DNA of 64,000 nucleotides, taken from the NCBI GenBank assembly GCA_938074325.1, contig CALJFZ010000011.1:61161-125160 (forward strand), given 5' to 3'. Every line of letters starts with the position of its first letter. Positions within the stretch are counted from its first letter, which is position 1. The translations under genes were made by a program, and so were the position numbers. Below the pieces are notes generated by a model. That model worked only from the letters and a program-made list of their open reading frames with translations, was not told the origin of the DNA and ran no database searches. Shown here piece after piece: positions 1-8,014 of this stretch. The stretch comes from an uncultured Flavobacteriales bacterium (GTDB taxonomy: Bacteria > Bacteroidota > Bacteroidia > Flavobacteriales_D > Sanyastnellaceae).

Positions 1-1032
1 GATGCCCATGCGTTTCTTCGTGTGTTGGGAGAAGAATTCAACCAGTTTGTAGTATTTCTGATAATTCGAAATCAATACCGTCTGACCGATTGAGCACAAT
101 ACATCAGCGCGATCGAGGAAATCTTGTTCATCGATGTCGCCCTCCGCGGAGAGGTTGTTGAGTGTGATTTCGAAAAGAACCTGGATGTTGTCCTCCTTAA
201 CGCGAGGCTCCTGTTTGAATTGCTGGAGCCCCTTAGCGATCATGTCAATGCTGACCTTGGTGACCGGGCGGAACGAGCCTCGGATGGCGAGGATGTTCTT
301 TTTGTAGAGGACATCCGCAGCTTGGCGGTTGCGTCCGTCGGGTGAGAAGATGACCGCATCGGTCATGCCGTTTTTCACGAGCTGCAGCGACAGCAGGCGG
401 TTGTCGATGTGCTCGAAGTCCGGTCCATTCATTTGGATCATGTCGACTTCGACCTGATCGCGATCGAGGTTGTCGTAGAGCGACTGCAGCAGCTCCTTCG
501 GCTTCTTGTAGAAGAAAACGCACCCGTAGATGAGGTTCACCCCGAGCATGCCCACGGTCTGATGTTGCAAGAGCGCATCGCTTTCATGCAGACGAGCATG
601 GAGGATGACCTCGTTGGGCTCTTTATCGGGGGCTGTCTGAAACTTGAGACCAAACCAACCGTGTCCTTGGTTGGTTTTGTGGTAATTGATGGTGGCCACC
701 GTATTGGCGAAGGCGAAGAAGTGCTTCGAGGGGTGCTGTGCCCGATCCAATCGATCAACCATTAATTGGTATTCGTGCTTCAGCATTTTTTGCACGCGGC
801 TTTCGCACACGTACCGGCTGTTTTTCTCTTCGCCATAGATGGCGTCGGAAAAATCCTTGTCATACGCGGACATGGCTTTGGCAATGGTGCCTGAAGCGCC
901 ACCAGCACGGAAAAAATGCCGCACGACTTCTTGTCCAGCGCCGATTTCGGCAAAGGTTCCATAGAGGTCCTGATTCAGGTTGATGCGAAGGGCTTTTTGC
1001 TTCGCCGAGAGGATGACACGGTTGGAATCCAC
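1..1032 (-). CDS. conserved Bacteroidota protein, 3' end cut by window edge
   Basis: The minus strand is open from position 1 to an in-frame stop at about 1065, giving 344 codons with the C-terminus outside the window. I chose GTG at 1032 because no ATG lies between it and the upstream stop; it has AAGG a few bases upstream. The protein opens with a conserved stretch (VILSAKQKALRINL, then FAEIGAGQE and FRAGGASGTIAK) that I recognise from a widespread Bacteroidota/cyanobacterial family whose database names are unreliable. No signal peptide or membrane segment is visible. A TACATTTG box at 1067-1074 could be its promoter. The function is unknown to me. Confidence 0.8.
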   Translation of the reverse strand, partial: MDSNRVILSAKQKALRINLNQDLYGTFAEIGAGQEVVRHFFRAGGASGTIAKAMSAYDKDFSDAIYGEEKNSRYVCESRVQKMLKHEYQLMVDRLDRAQHPSKHFFAFANTVATINYHKTNQGHGWFGLKFQTAPDKEPNEVILHARLHESDALLQHQTVGMLGVNLIYGCVFFYKKPKELLQSLYDNLDRDQVEVDMIQMNGPDFEHIDNRLLSLQLVKNGMTDAVIFSPDGRNRQAADVLYKKNILAIRGSFRPVTKVSIDMIAKGLQQFKQEPRVKEDNIQVLFEITLNNLSAEGDIDEQDFLDRADVLCSIGQTVLISNYQKYYKLVEFFSQHTKKRMGI

Positions 1033-1102
1033 GACCTTATTGATTTCAGTGTTCGACCTGTTTCAACAAATGTACGAGATGTACAGGGCGTACCTTTGCG
1101 TC

Positions 1103-1885
1103 ATGCAGGTGGAATTCACTTTTCTCGGAACGGGCACGTCTCAAGGCGTTCCCATCATCGGGTGCGATTGCCCGGTTTGCCGAAGCTCAGATCCGCGAGA
1201 CCAGCGGCTAAGAAGCTCCCTGCTCGTGCACACTGGTGATGCCACGGTGGTCATTGATACTGGTCCGGATTTCCGGCAACAATGCCTCCGCGAGTCAGTC
1301 AAAAGCATTGACGCGGTTGTTTTTACGCATGAACACAAAGACCATGTGGCTGGATTGGATGATATCCGACCCTTCAATTTCCGCAGCAAGAAGGACATGC
1401 CTGTTTTTGCTACTGAACGCGTGGAGCAAGCCTTACACCGCGAATTTCAGTACATCTTCGAGGCCAATTACCCCGGGGTTCCAAAGGTGGCATTGAATCG
1501 GATAGATGAAGCTCCCTTTACCATTGGAGAGGCAACGTGGTGGCCGCTTCCTGTGCTCCATCATCGGCTCCCTGTTTTGGGGTTCCGTGTAGGAGGATTG
1601 GGTTACATCACGGATGCCAATTCATTTTCGGACCAAGCGCTTGAACGATTGGAGGGCGTGGATGTCCTCGTTTTAAATGCGCTGCGCAGGGAGTCGCACC
1701 TTTCGCATTTCACCTTGGAGGAAGCGTTGGAATGGGCCAAGCGGATTGGTGCGCGCCAAACGTATTTCACGCACATCAGCCATCAACTGGGCTTTCACGA
1801 GGAGGTAAGTGCTGAATTGCCTCCAGGGGTTTCCCTCGCGTTTGACGGATTGTCTGGAATGACCGAGGGCAGGGGGCTCGATTGA
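1103..1885 (+). CDS. MBL-fold metal-dependent hydrolase, PhnP-like
   Basis: This is a 260-residue metallo-beta-lactamase fold protein. It begins with the EFTFLGTGTSQGVP strand typical of the PhnP / cyclic-phosphate phosphodiesterase branch, and the metal-binding HEHKDH motif lies near residue 75. A second His cluster (HHRLP) and a late FTHISH motif supply further ligands. The CDCPVC pair near the N-terminus is a common structural Cys motif in this branch. I chose ATG 1103 because the motif begins a few residues later and a TACCTTTG box ends four bases upstream; the open frame itself extends to 980. The next gene starts 17 bases downstream, so the two are probably co-transcribed. The substrate is unknown. 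Confidence 0.9.
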   Translation: MQVEFTFLGTGTSQGVPIIGCDCPVCRSSDPRDQRLRSSLLVHTGDATVVIDTGPDFRQQCLRESVKSIDAVVFTHEHKDHVAGLDDIRPFNFRSKKDMPVFATERVEQALHREFQYIFEANYPGVPKVALNRIDEAPFTIGEATWWPLPVLHHRLPVLGFRVGGLGYITDANSFSDQALERLEGVDVLVLNALRRESHLSHFTLEEALEWAKRIGARQTYFTHISHQLGFHEEVSAELPPGVSLAFDGLSGMTEGRGLD

Positions 1886-1902
1886 CATATTTTCGCGGCA
1901 TC

Positions 1903-2814
1903 ATGTCCCTGTTATTTCTTCGTCTTCTTTCTCGCCTTCCATTCAGCGTTTTGCACAGCATCAGTTCGTTGGTGGCGATTCTGGCTTCACGGCTGGTGGG
2001 ATACCGCCGCCTGGTCATTCGCGGCAACATCGAGCGAAGCTTCCCCGAGCTTTCAATGGCCGACCACCGCAGGATTGAGCGCGACTATTATCGCCATTTT
2101 GCGGACATCACATTGGAATCCATTAAGAATTTCACCATCAGTGATGCGGGGGCAAGGGCCCGTATGGAGCACCGCGGAGTCGAAGTCTTTGAGCAGTTCA
2201 AGCAAGAAGGCCGAAGCGTGTTGATTGCAGGAGGACATTTCAATAACTGGGAATTGTACGCCATGACGGCGAATCAGAGCATCCCACATGATGCGATGGC
2301 GGTGTACAAGCGGCTTTCGAATCCAACGATGGATGAGGAAGTTCGCGCTTCTCGTCAGCGTTTTGGACTGGAGATGGTGCGCACCGTTGATGCCCAAGCT
2401 TGGATGGATGAACATGCACAGGGTTTGCGACCGAAGGCCGTGGTGATGGGGTTTGATCAAAGTCCGGCTGACCCCCAGAAATCCTGGTGGAACACCTTTC
2501 TCAACCAGGAAACGGCTTGGTATTTCGGGCTGGAGAAATGGGCCCGGATGTACAACCTGCCGGTCATCTACGGGCACATTCGTAAGGTCAAGCGAGGCGT
2601 GTACTTCACGGAATATGAACTCGTGACGGATGCACCGCTCACCTTGCCCGAAGGCGCGATCCTTCAGCGCTGCATCGACTTGCTTGAGCAGGACATCCGC
2701 GAAACGCCCCATCAGTGGTTGTGGTCACACAAACGATGGAAGCACGCACGCCCGGAAACCATGCTATTGAACCGGCGTCCAGAAGGCCCGATAAATCCGA
2801 GTGCCCATGCATGA
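1903..2814 (+). CDS. lysophospholipid / lipid A acyltransferase family (LpxL-like)
   Basis: This 303-residue protein of the LpxL/HtrB acyltransferase family would transfer an acyl chain from acyl-ACP to a lipid A precursor or related lipid at the inner membrane. It shows an N-terminal hydrophobic anchor (LLFLRLLSRLPFSVL) and the catalytic HX4E motif as HFNNWE, near residue 115. Its length is normal for the family. ATG 1903 is preferred over the upstream TTG at 1882, because the anchor follows directly. It lies just downstream of the MBL gene and overlaps the start of rarA by 8 bases, so the three genes look like one transcript. Confidence 0.88.
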   Translation: MSLLFLRLLSRLPFSVLHSISSLVAILASRLVGYRRLVIRGNIERSFPELSMADHRRIERDYYRHFADITLESIKNFTISDAGARARMEHRGVEVFEQFKQEGRSVLIAGGHFNNWELYAMTANQSIPHDAMAVYKRLSNPTMDEEVRASRQRFGLEMVRTVDAQAWMDEHAQGLRPKAVVMGFDQSPADPQKSWWNTFLNQETAWYFGLEKWARMYNLPVIYGHIRKVKRGVYFTEYELVTDAPLTLPEGAILQRCIDLLEQDIRETPHQWLWSHKRWKHARPETMLLNRRPEGPINPSAHA

Positions 2815-4081
2815 AGTTCCATTGGCCGAGCGCATGCGCCCCAAGACATTGGGGGATTATTTGGGTCAAGGCCACTTGGTCGGTGAAGACCAAGTTTTGC
2901 GCCGTTCCGTCGAAGGGGGCAATGTGCCGTCCATGATTTTATGGGGGCCTCCAGGTGTCGGAAAAACCACCCTCGCCAAAATCATTGCAGCGCAATCCGG
3001 CCGTCCTTTTCACGAGCTCTCGGCCGTTCAAAGCGGCGTAAAAGAGGTGAGGGAGATCATAGCAAGCGTCAAACGTTCAGGGATGTTTGCCGGCCGAGCC
3101 ATTCTCTTCATTGATGAGATTCACCGATTCTCAAAGTCCCAGCAAGACAGTTTGTTGGGTGCTGTAGAACAGGGCCTTGTCACGCTCATTGGTGCGACAA
3201 CGGAGAACCCGTCATTTGAGGTGATTCCGGCGTTAATAAGCAGGTGTCAAGTATATGTCTTAAAGTCATTTAGTGAAGAACAATTAAAGCTAATTGTAAC
3301 CCGTGCGATTCAGCAAGATGAAGTGCTTTCCATGCGTTCCATCGAGGTAGCGGAATGGGAAGCTTTGTTTCGAGCGAGTGGCGGAGACGCGCGCAGGTTG
3401 CTCAATGCTGTGGAATTGCTGGTGGGGCTTTCTGAGGGCGATCAAGTGGTCATCGACAACGCTGCTGTCAAGTCCGCTTTGCAGTCTACCACCGTGCGAT
3501 TCGATAAGAAGGGAGATACGCATTACGACATTGCATCGGCCTTGATCAAAAGCATTCGAGGGAGCGACCCGAACGCGGCCGTCTATTACTTGGCTCGGAT
3601 GCTTGCCGGGGGCGAAGACCCCAAGTTCATTGCGCGCCGCCTGGTGATATCGGCTGCTGAAGATATTGGCTTGGCCAATCCCACAGCCTTGGTTATGGCG
3701 AATGAAACCTTTGCAGCCATCGAACGCATAGGTATGCCCGAGGGCCGCATCGTATTGAGTCAATGCGTCATCTACTTGGCCACAAGTCCCAAAAGCAATG
3801 CCGCCTACGCCGCAATCAATCAAGCCATGCGTGCAGTAGAAGCGACCGGTGATCTGCCCGTGCCCCTGCATTTGCGAAATGCATCCAATCAATTCATGAA
3901 GGATCAAGGCTACGGCAAGGGCTACCAATACGACCACGAATCCGAGCAAGGGGCGTCCGGTCAGGAATTCCTCCCGCAGGGAATTGAAGGCAGTTCTTTT
4001 TACCTGCCAGGGGCCAATTCCAAAGAGGCAGGTATCCGTGCAGCTATGAAGGCCGTATGGAAGGATAAGTACAATTTCTGA
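2807..4081 (+). CDS. rarA: replication-associated recombination protein A (AAA ATPase)
   Basis: This 424-residue RarA/MgsA/WRNIP1-family clamp-loader-like ATPase acts at stalled replication forks. It begins with the family's typical LAERMRPKTLGDYLGQ, followed by Walker A (GPPGVGKTT), Walker B (LFIDEIHRF), a sensor motif (GATTENPSF) and the C-terminal MgsA tetramerisation region ending in GYGKGYQYDHE. ATG 2807 and an upstream GTG at 2801 are both possible starts. It overlaps the acyltransferase gene by 8 bases. It is complete and converges on the S8 peptidase gene. Confidence 0.95.
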   Translation: MHEVPLAERMRPKTLGDYLGQGHLVGEDQVLRRSVEGGNVPSMILWGPPGVGKTTLAKIIAAQSGRPFHELSAVQSGVKEVREIIASVKRSGMFAGRAILFIDEIHRFSKSQQDSLLGAVEQGLVTLIGATTENPSFEVIPALISRCQVYVLKSFSEEQLKLIVTRAIQQDEVLSMRSIEVAEWEALFRASGGDARRLLNAVELLVGLSEGDQVVIDNAAVKSALQSTTVRFDKKGDTHYDIASALIKSIRGSDPNAAVYYLARMLAGGEDPKFIARRLVISAAEDIGLANPTALVMANETFAAIERIGMPEGRIVLSQCVIYLATSPKSNAAYAAINQAMRAVEATGDLPVPLHLRNASNQFMKDQGYGKGYQYDHESEQGASGQEFLPQGIEGSSFYLPGANSKEAGIRAAMKAVWKDKYNF

Positions 4082-4092
4082 CCTAGTTCGGT

Positions 4093-5805
4093 TCAGCGCA
4101 TGAGGATGAAGCGCGATCGGATTAAACTGCTGTTTGGACCGAACAAGTTGAATACATAGGTGCCATTTTTCAAGGATAGAGGCAGGTCAACCGCTCCTTG
4201 TAAATGACCCTCATCCGTGGGCCAAACTGGGGCGTCTCCCTCATCTACCAGCTGATTGCGCATATCCAGCAGCTGCCACTTCATAGGCGTTTGTTGCCCT
4301 TTGTACATCCAGCGAATGGTTCCTCCACTGCATGGATTGGGGAAGAGCAAAAAGTCCTCCGCTCCTGCCGTTCCCCAGGTCGCAGCGCCGTTTTCATCCA
4401 GCCACTCGAAGGCTTTCTGAAAGTCGGGAATGCCGTGCCCCATGCTGTCGTTGGGTGTAGCATACAAATGGGATGAGGCGATGATCGCTTGGCGGATTTC
4501 CGAGGCAGGTGCATCGGGAAACGCCTGCCAGAGGCATGCTGCAGCACCGCAGAGGATGGGGGAAGCGAAGCTGGTGCCATTGCCTTGGCGGATGGTGGAA
4601 TCGGCAAACGGATGAGCGGCCTGGACGCCAAGTGCCATGACGTCAGGTTTCACGCGCCCATCGGAGGTGGGGCCCCAGCCGCTGAACGGCGCATGGTTGC
4701 CATCGGCGTCGACAGCTCCCACCGTCAGAATGCCTTCTGCATCGGCTGGCGCTGTGATGTAATGCCATTCGGCGGCCCCGCTGTTTCCTGCGCTTGTGGT
4801 GCACAAAATGCCTTTTTGCGCTGCCCAAGTTGCGGCCTGGCTGATGCGCGTGGTTGTGCCGTTGAGTTCGTCGTAAACGTGGTTCATGGTTGAATCGTCG
4901 AACAGGCTGTATCCCAAAGACGTGTTCATGAGGTCGACTCCAATGCTATCTGCATGTTCGGCGGCAGCGACCCAGTAATCTTCTTCGATGAGGTATTCAC
5001 TGTAGGCATCTTCGGTTCGGTATAGGATGTAGGTGGCATCCGGTGCTGTGCCAATTAAATGGTCCTTCCAGTGCCCGGCCATTGTTCCCAGAACGGCGGT
5101 TCCGTGCCGGTGGTGAGCAAACAATCCACCTTGGGATTGCATGGCATCCATGCCTTCTAGGATGCGCCCCTCATTCCAAGCGCGTTGGAATACAGGCAGG
5201 GACTCGGTGTTTTCAAACCCTGCATCCAACACGGCTATGGTCATTCCCGAACCGGTAAAACCGATGCCGTGCAACCAGTCTGCGTTCAGTTGTTCCAACG
5301 GCCCCAAGCCCAATCCGTATCCACTCGGTGGGCATTCGTTTTCCCTCGTGATGGCGACAGGTGGCTCGCGGTAATCGCCTTCGATGGCCAGGACCGATTT
5401 GATGTCGGTCACCATGGGCAATTCGAGCAGGGTCAGTGGATCAAATGTGGTATCGACCAGCGCAATGGTCACAGCATTGAACCACTTGCTCTTGAGGATC
5501 ACTTTGAACGCGCTCATGGATTCGAGTTCCGCGACGTAATCCGGTGGGATGGGCATGTCGTGATCCGTTACCGCGATGTTTTGCAAGGCCCGGCGATAGA
5601 TCGCTTTTGGGCTCAAAAACGCCTCGGGTTCATCGACTTTAAACGGTGTTGAGTACCCGGCAGGCAGTTCGTTTTGGGTTTTTCCCTCGAATTGGACCCA
5701 ATACCTGTGCGGCGCATTTTGTGCACCGGCCGTTCCCAAAATGAAGGTGAGGGCCACGGTGCAAATCCCGCGAGCGATGTTCAGCATCACATCAGCGCGC
5801 ATCAT
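4093..5805 (-). CDS. secreted S8 (subtilisin-like) peptidase with T9SS sorting domain
   Basis: This 570-residue secreted serine protease has an N-terminal signal peptide (hydrophobic TVALTFILGTAG). The catalytic triad is visible: Asp194 in AVLDAG, His234 in HRHGTAV and Ser412 in GTSFASP. The last 80 or so residues (LLFPNPCSGG onward) match a type A T9SS sorting domain, so the protein should cross the outer membrane by T9SS and be released or anchored. Its ATG overlaps the stop of the upstream MORN-like gene (ATGA), so the two are translated from one message. The substrate is unknown. Confidence 0.92.
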   Translation of the reverse strand: MMRADVMLNIARGICTVALTFILGTAGAQNAPHRYWVQFEGKTQNELPAGYSTPFKVDEPEAFLSPKAIYRRALQNIAVTDHDMPIPPDYVAELESMSAFKVILKSKWFNAVTIALVDTTFDPLTLLELPMVTDIKSVLAIEGDYREPPVAITRENECPPSGYGLGLGPLEQLNADWLHGIGFTGSGMTIAVLDAGFENTESLPVFQRAWNEGRILEGMDAMQSQGGLFAHHRHGTAVLGTMAGHWKDHLIGTAPDATYILYRTEDAYSEYLIEEDYWVAAAEHADSIGVDLMNTSLGYSLFDDSTMNHVYDELNGTTTRISQAATWAAQKGILCTTSAGNSGAAEWHYITAPADAEGILTVGAVDADGNHAPFSGWGPTSDGRVKPDVMALGVQAAHPFADSTIRQGNGTSFASPILCGAAACLWQAFPDAPASEIRQAIIASSHLYATPNDSMGHGIPDFQKAFEWLDENGAATWGTAGAEDFLLFPNPCSGGTIRWMYKGQQTPMKWQLLDMRNQLVDEGDAPVWPTDEGHLQGAVDLPLSLKNGTYVFNLFGPNSSLIRSRFILMR

Positions 5806-6902
5806 TGCTTTTCAGATGACTGGAGTACGCCATTTTCATAGCGTTCAATCAAGATGAGTCGGCCGTTGAGGTCGTAATTGTAGACTTCGCCGTCGAGCTT
5901 GCCATCCACGTATTCGCCTTCCCGTTTCAGCGCCTCGCCTTCGAGGATGCGTTTGCGGATGGTGTCTCCGGTTTCCGGATCGATGGAGGCCTCAATGACC
6001 CATTCGCCGGTGTCGTGCCATTCGCGGAATGGGCCGGTCTTTTGTTGGTTGATGACTTCGAATTCTTCCTTAGGTCGACCGTCGTTGAAGGTCATGACGA
6101 CCGATCCATTCTCATGGATTTCTTCGATGAGTTCACCTTGCTCAAATTGCCGAGTGGTTTGCACCGTGCCGTCCTCCATGAATGACTTCCAGAAGCCGTT
6201 CTCCTTGCCAGCGTCGTATAAGCCCAAGGTCTGAGGTCGGCCATTGGCATAGTTGATTTTGCACATGCCGTGAAACACCCCCTCGCGGTAATTGATCTCA
6301 GAAAGCAGGGTCCCCAGTTCATCCCACGTTTTCCAGGTGCCATCGCGTTCGCCGTTCTTGTAGTTGCCCTGTTCCAGGCGTTTGTTGTTTTTGCTGTACG
6401 TCACCGATGTTCCGTGGAGGAGGTCAGCGTTGTAATTCTCCTTCAGCCGCAAAAGCCCGGCTGCATCGTAATAGAGCCATTCGCCTTGTTTTAATCGGAC
6501 GGGCTCTCCTTGTTCGTTCAATTGCCGACCGGTCATGTACAGGCCCTCCGCTTGCAGTGAACCGTCGGGGCGGTACAATTTGGTAAACGCCTTGCGGCCG
6601 TTTTCGATGTGGGTGACCTCCGACATCAATTCACCGTCTTCGTAGAAGAATTTGAAGGCTCCACTGGGTTGGCCGTTTTTGAATTGGCCCACGTAGTAAA
6701 GGTTGCCGTTGGGCCAAACCCGGATCCAAGCACCGTCTTTGTTGTTCTTTGCGTTGTTGAGGTTGAAGTCAATGCCTGCTTGACCTGCAGGATAATTTCC
6801 ACCCGTTGGTGTGCCGGGTTGAGCCAACACGTCGTGGGATGTGACAGTTGCAAGCAAAAGGACCGCAAAGGCGGAGAGAAAAGGAGTAGCGCTGCGCATC
6901 AT
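5802..6902 (-). CDS. secreted MORN-like repeat protein (YwqK-type)
   Basis: This 366-residue protein has a signal peptide (FLSAFAVLLLATVTSHDVLAQ) and then about ten degenerate repeats of the pattern G-x-W/L-x-x-Y-x-x-G, as in the MORN-like proteins often labelled YwqK-family antitoxins. The label does not imply toxin-antitoxin activity; such secreted copies are common in Bacteroidota and have no known role. I moved the start from the upstream codon at 6953 to ATG 6902, where the signal peptide begins; a TATTTTCG box at 6908-6915 ends five bases before it. It is the first gene of an operon with the S8 peptidase. Confidence 0.82.
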   Translation of the reverse strand: MMRSATPFLSAFAVLLLATVTSHDVLAQPGTPTGGNYPAGQAGIDFNLNNAKNNKDGAWIRVWPNGNLYYVGQFKNGQPSGAFKFFYEDGELMSEVTHIENGRKAFTKLYRPDGSLQAEGLYMTGRQLNEQGEPVRLKQGEWLYYDAAGLLRLKENYNADLLHGTSVTYSKNNKRLEQGNYKNGERDGTWKTWDELGTLLSEINYREGVFHGMCKINYANGRPQTLGLYDAGKENGFWKSFMEDGTVQTTRQFEQGELIEEIHENGSVVMTFNDGRPKEEFEVINQQKTGPFREWHDTGEWVIEASIDPETGDTIRKRILEGEALKREGEYVDGKLDGEVYNYDLNGRLILIERYENGVLQSSEKQ

Positions 6903-6907
6903 GAAAG

Positions 6908-6915
6908 CGAAAATA
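6908..6915 (-). promoter_or_regulatory. -7 box TATTTTCG before MORN-like gene
   Basis: A TAnnTTTG-like box (one mismatch) lies five bases upstream of ATG 6902. It is close enough to predict a nearly leaderless mRNA. Confidence 0.5.
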
Positions 6916-7000
6916 GTCAATTGGAAAGTGGCTCCACTTGGATTAACGACCAATGCCTCGCGATTTGTACACGTTCCATGGACACAGGCATTTCATTGCC

Positions 7001-7008
7001 TACTTTTG
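7001..7008 (+). promoter_or_regulatory. -7 box TACTTTTG of mdh
   Basis: A perfect TAnnTTTG box lies 28 bases before the mdh ATG. This gives an ordinary short leader, unlike many other promoters in the window. Confidence 0.65.
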
Positions 7009-7036
7009 CACTCCCAATCACCATTATTTCAATACC

Positions 7037-7975
7037 ATGAAAGTAACCGTAGTCGGAGCAGGTAACGTAGGTGCCACATGCGCAAACGTCCTGGCTACCC
7101 GCGAAGTAGCGAACGAAGTCGTTTTGTTGGACATCAAAGACGGATTTGCCGAGGGCAAGGCGTTGGACATCTGGGAAACGGCTCCCATCAACTTGTACGA
7201 TACCCGCACCGTAGGAGCGACCAACGATTACGCCAAGACAGCCGGTTCGGAAGTAGTGGTGATCACCAGTGGCTTGCCACGAAAGCCCGGAATGAGCCGC
7301 GACGATTTGATTGCGACCAACTCCGGCATCGTCAAAAGCGTGACCAATTCCATCTTGGAGCACAGCCCTGAGGCCATCATCATTGTTGTCTCCAACCCGT
7401 TGGATGTGATGACCTATTGCGCTTACCTCACTGCAAATAAGCCTTCACAAAAAGTAATGGGCATGGCCGGCATCCTCGACACGGCGCGGTACCGCGCTTT
7501 CTTGGCGGAGGCTTTGGATTGCTCGCCGAAGGACATTCAGGCCGTGTTGATGGGAGGCCACGGTGATACCATGGTTCCGCTTCCACGTTACACAACCGTT
7601 GGCGGTATTCCTGTGACTGAGTTGATCGAAGAAGAGAAGTTGAACGCGATTGTTGAGCGTACGAAGAAAGGAGGGGGGGAAATTGTCAACCTCCTGGGCA
7701 CGTCGGCTTGGTACGCACCTGGTGCTGCCGCAGCTCAAATGGTTGAGGCCATTGTGCGCGATCAGAAGCGCATCTTCCCGGTTTGCGCTTGGTTGACCGG
7801 CGAGTATGGAATCAACGATTTGTACCTTGGCGTTCCGGTAAAATTGGGCAAGAACGGCATCGAAGAAATCATCGAATTGGCGTTGAACGACGAGGAAAAA
7901 GCATTGCTGGCCGAGAGCGAGAAAGCCGTCCGCGGTGTAGCGGAGGTCTTGGACCGCATGAACGCAGAAGCATAA
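7037..7975 (+). CDS. mdh: malate dehydrogenase
   Basis: This 312-residue NAD-dependent malate dehydrogenase of the LDH-like type interconverts malate and oxaloacetate in the TCA cycle. The N-terminal Rossmann motif GAGNVGAT is followed by the NAD/substrate loop LPRKPGMSRDDL (with the malate-specific Arg pair) and the catalytic His in GGHGDTMVP. ATG 7037 places the Rossmann strand at the very N-terminus; the open frame extends further upstream but is not protein-like there. It is monocistronic, between divergent and convergent neighbours. Confidence 0.97.
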   Translation: MKVTVVGAGNVGATCANVLATREVANEVVLLDIKDGFAEGKALDIWETAPINLYDTRTVGATNDYAKTAGSEVVVITSGLPRKPGMSRDDLIATNSGIVKSVTNSILEHSPEAIIIVVSNPLDVMTYCAYLTANKPSQKVMGMAGILDTARYRAFLAEALDCSPKDIQAVLMGGHGDTMVPLPRYTTVGGIPVTELIEEEKLNAIVERTKKGGGEIVNLLGTSAWYAPGAAAAQMVEAIVRDQKRIFPVCAWLTGEYGINDLYLGVPVKLGKNGIEEIIELALNDEEKALLAESEKAVRGVAEVLDRMNAEA

Positions 7976-8014
7976 TCCCAGCAGGAGCAAAGCGAACAGC
8001 GCTTCGCCTTCCTG

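Noticed and set aside
124-765. Several plus-strand open frames at the left edge
   Set aside because: They lie antisense to a long conserved minus-strand frame that is open to position 1 and has family-like motifs.
2053-2712. 219-residue minus-strand frame inside the acyltransferase gene
   Set aside because: It is antisense to a clear family member and its sequence has no protein-like motifs.
3290-3949. 219-residue minus-strand frame inside rarA
   Set aside because: It is antisense to conserved rarA motifs.
5802-6902. Toxin-antitoxin role suggested by the YwqK-type repeats
   Set aside because: The protein has a signal peptide and sits in an operon with a secreted protease; no toxin gene is adjacent.
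7976-8014. Hairpin between convergent mdh and FG-GAP genes (GCGAA / TTCGC with outer CAGGA / TCCTG)
   Set aside because: There is a large internal bulge and no T-run on either strand, so I do not call a terminator.
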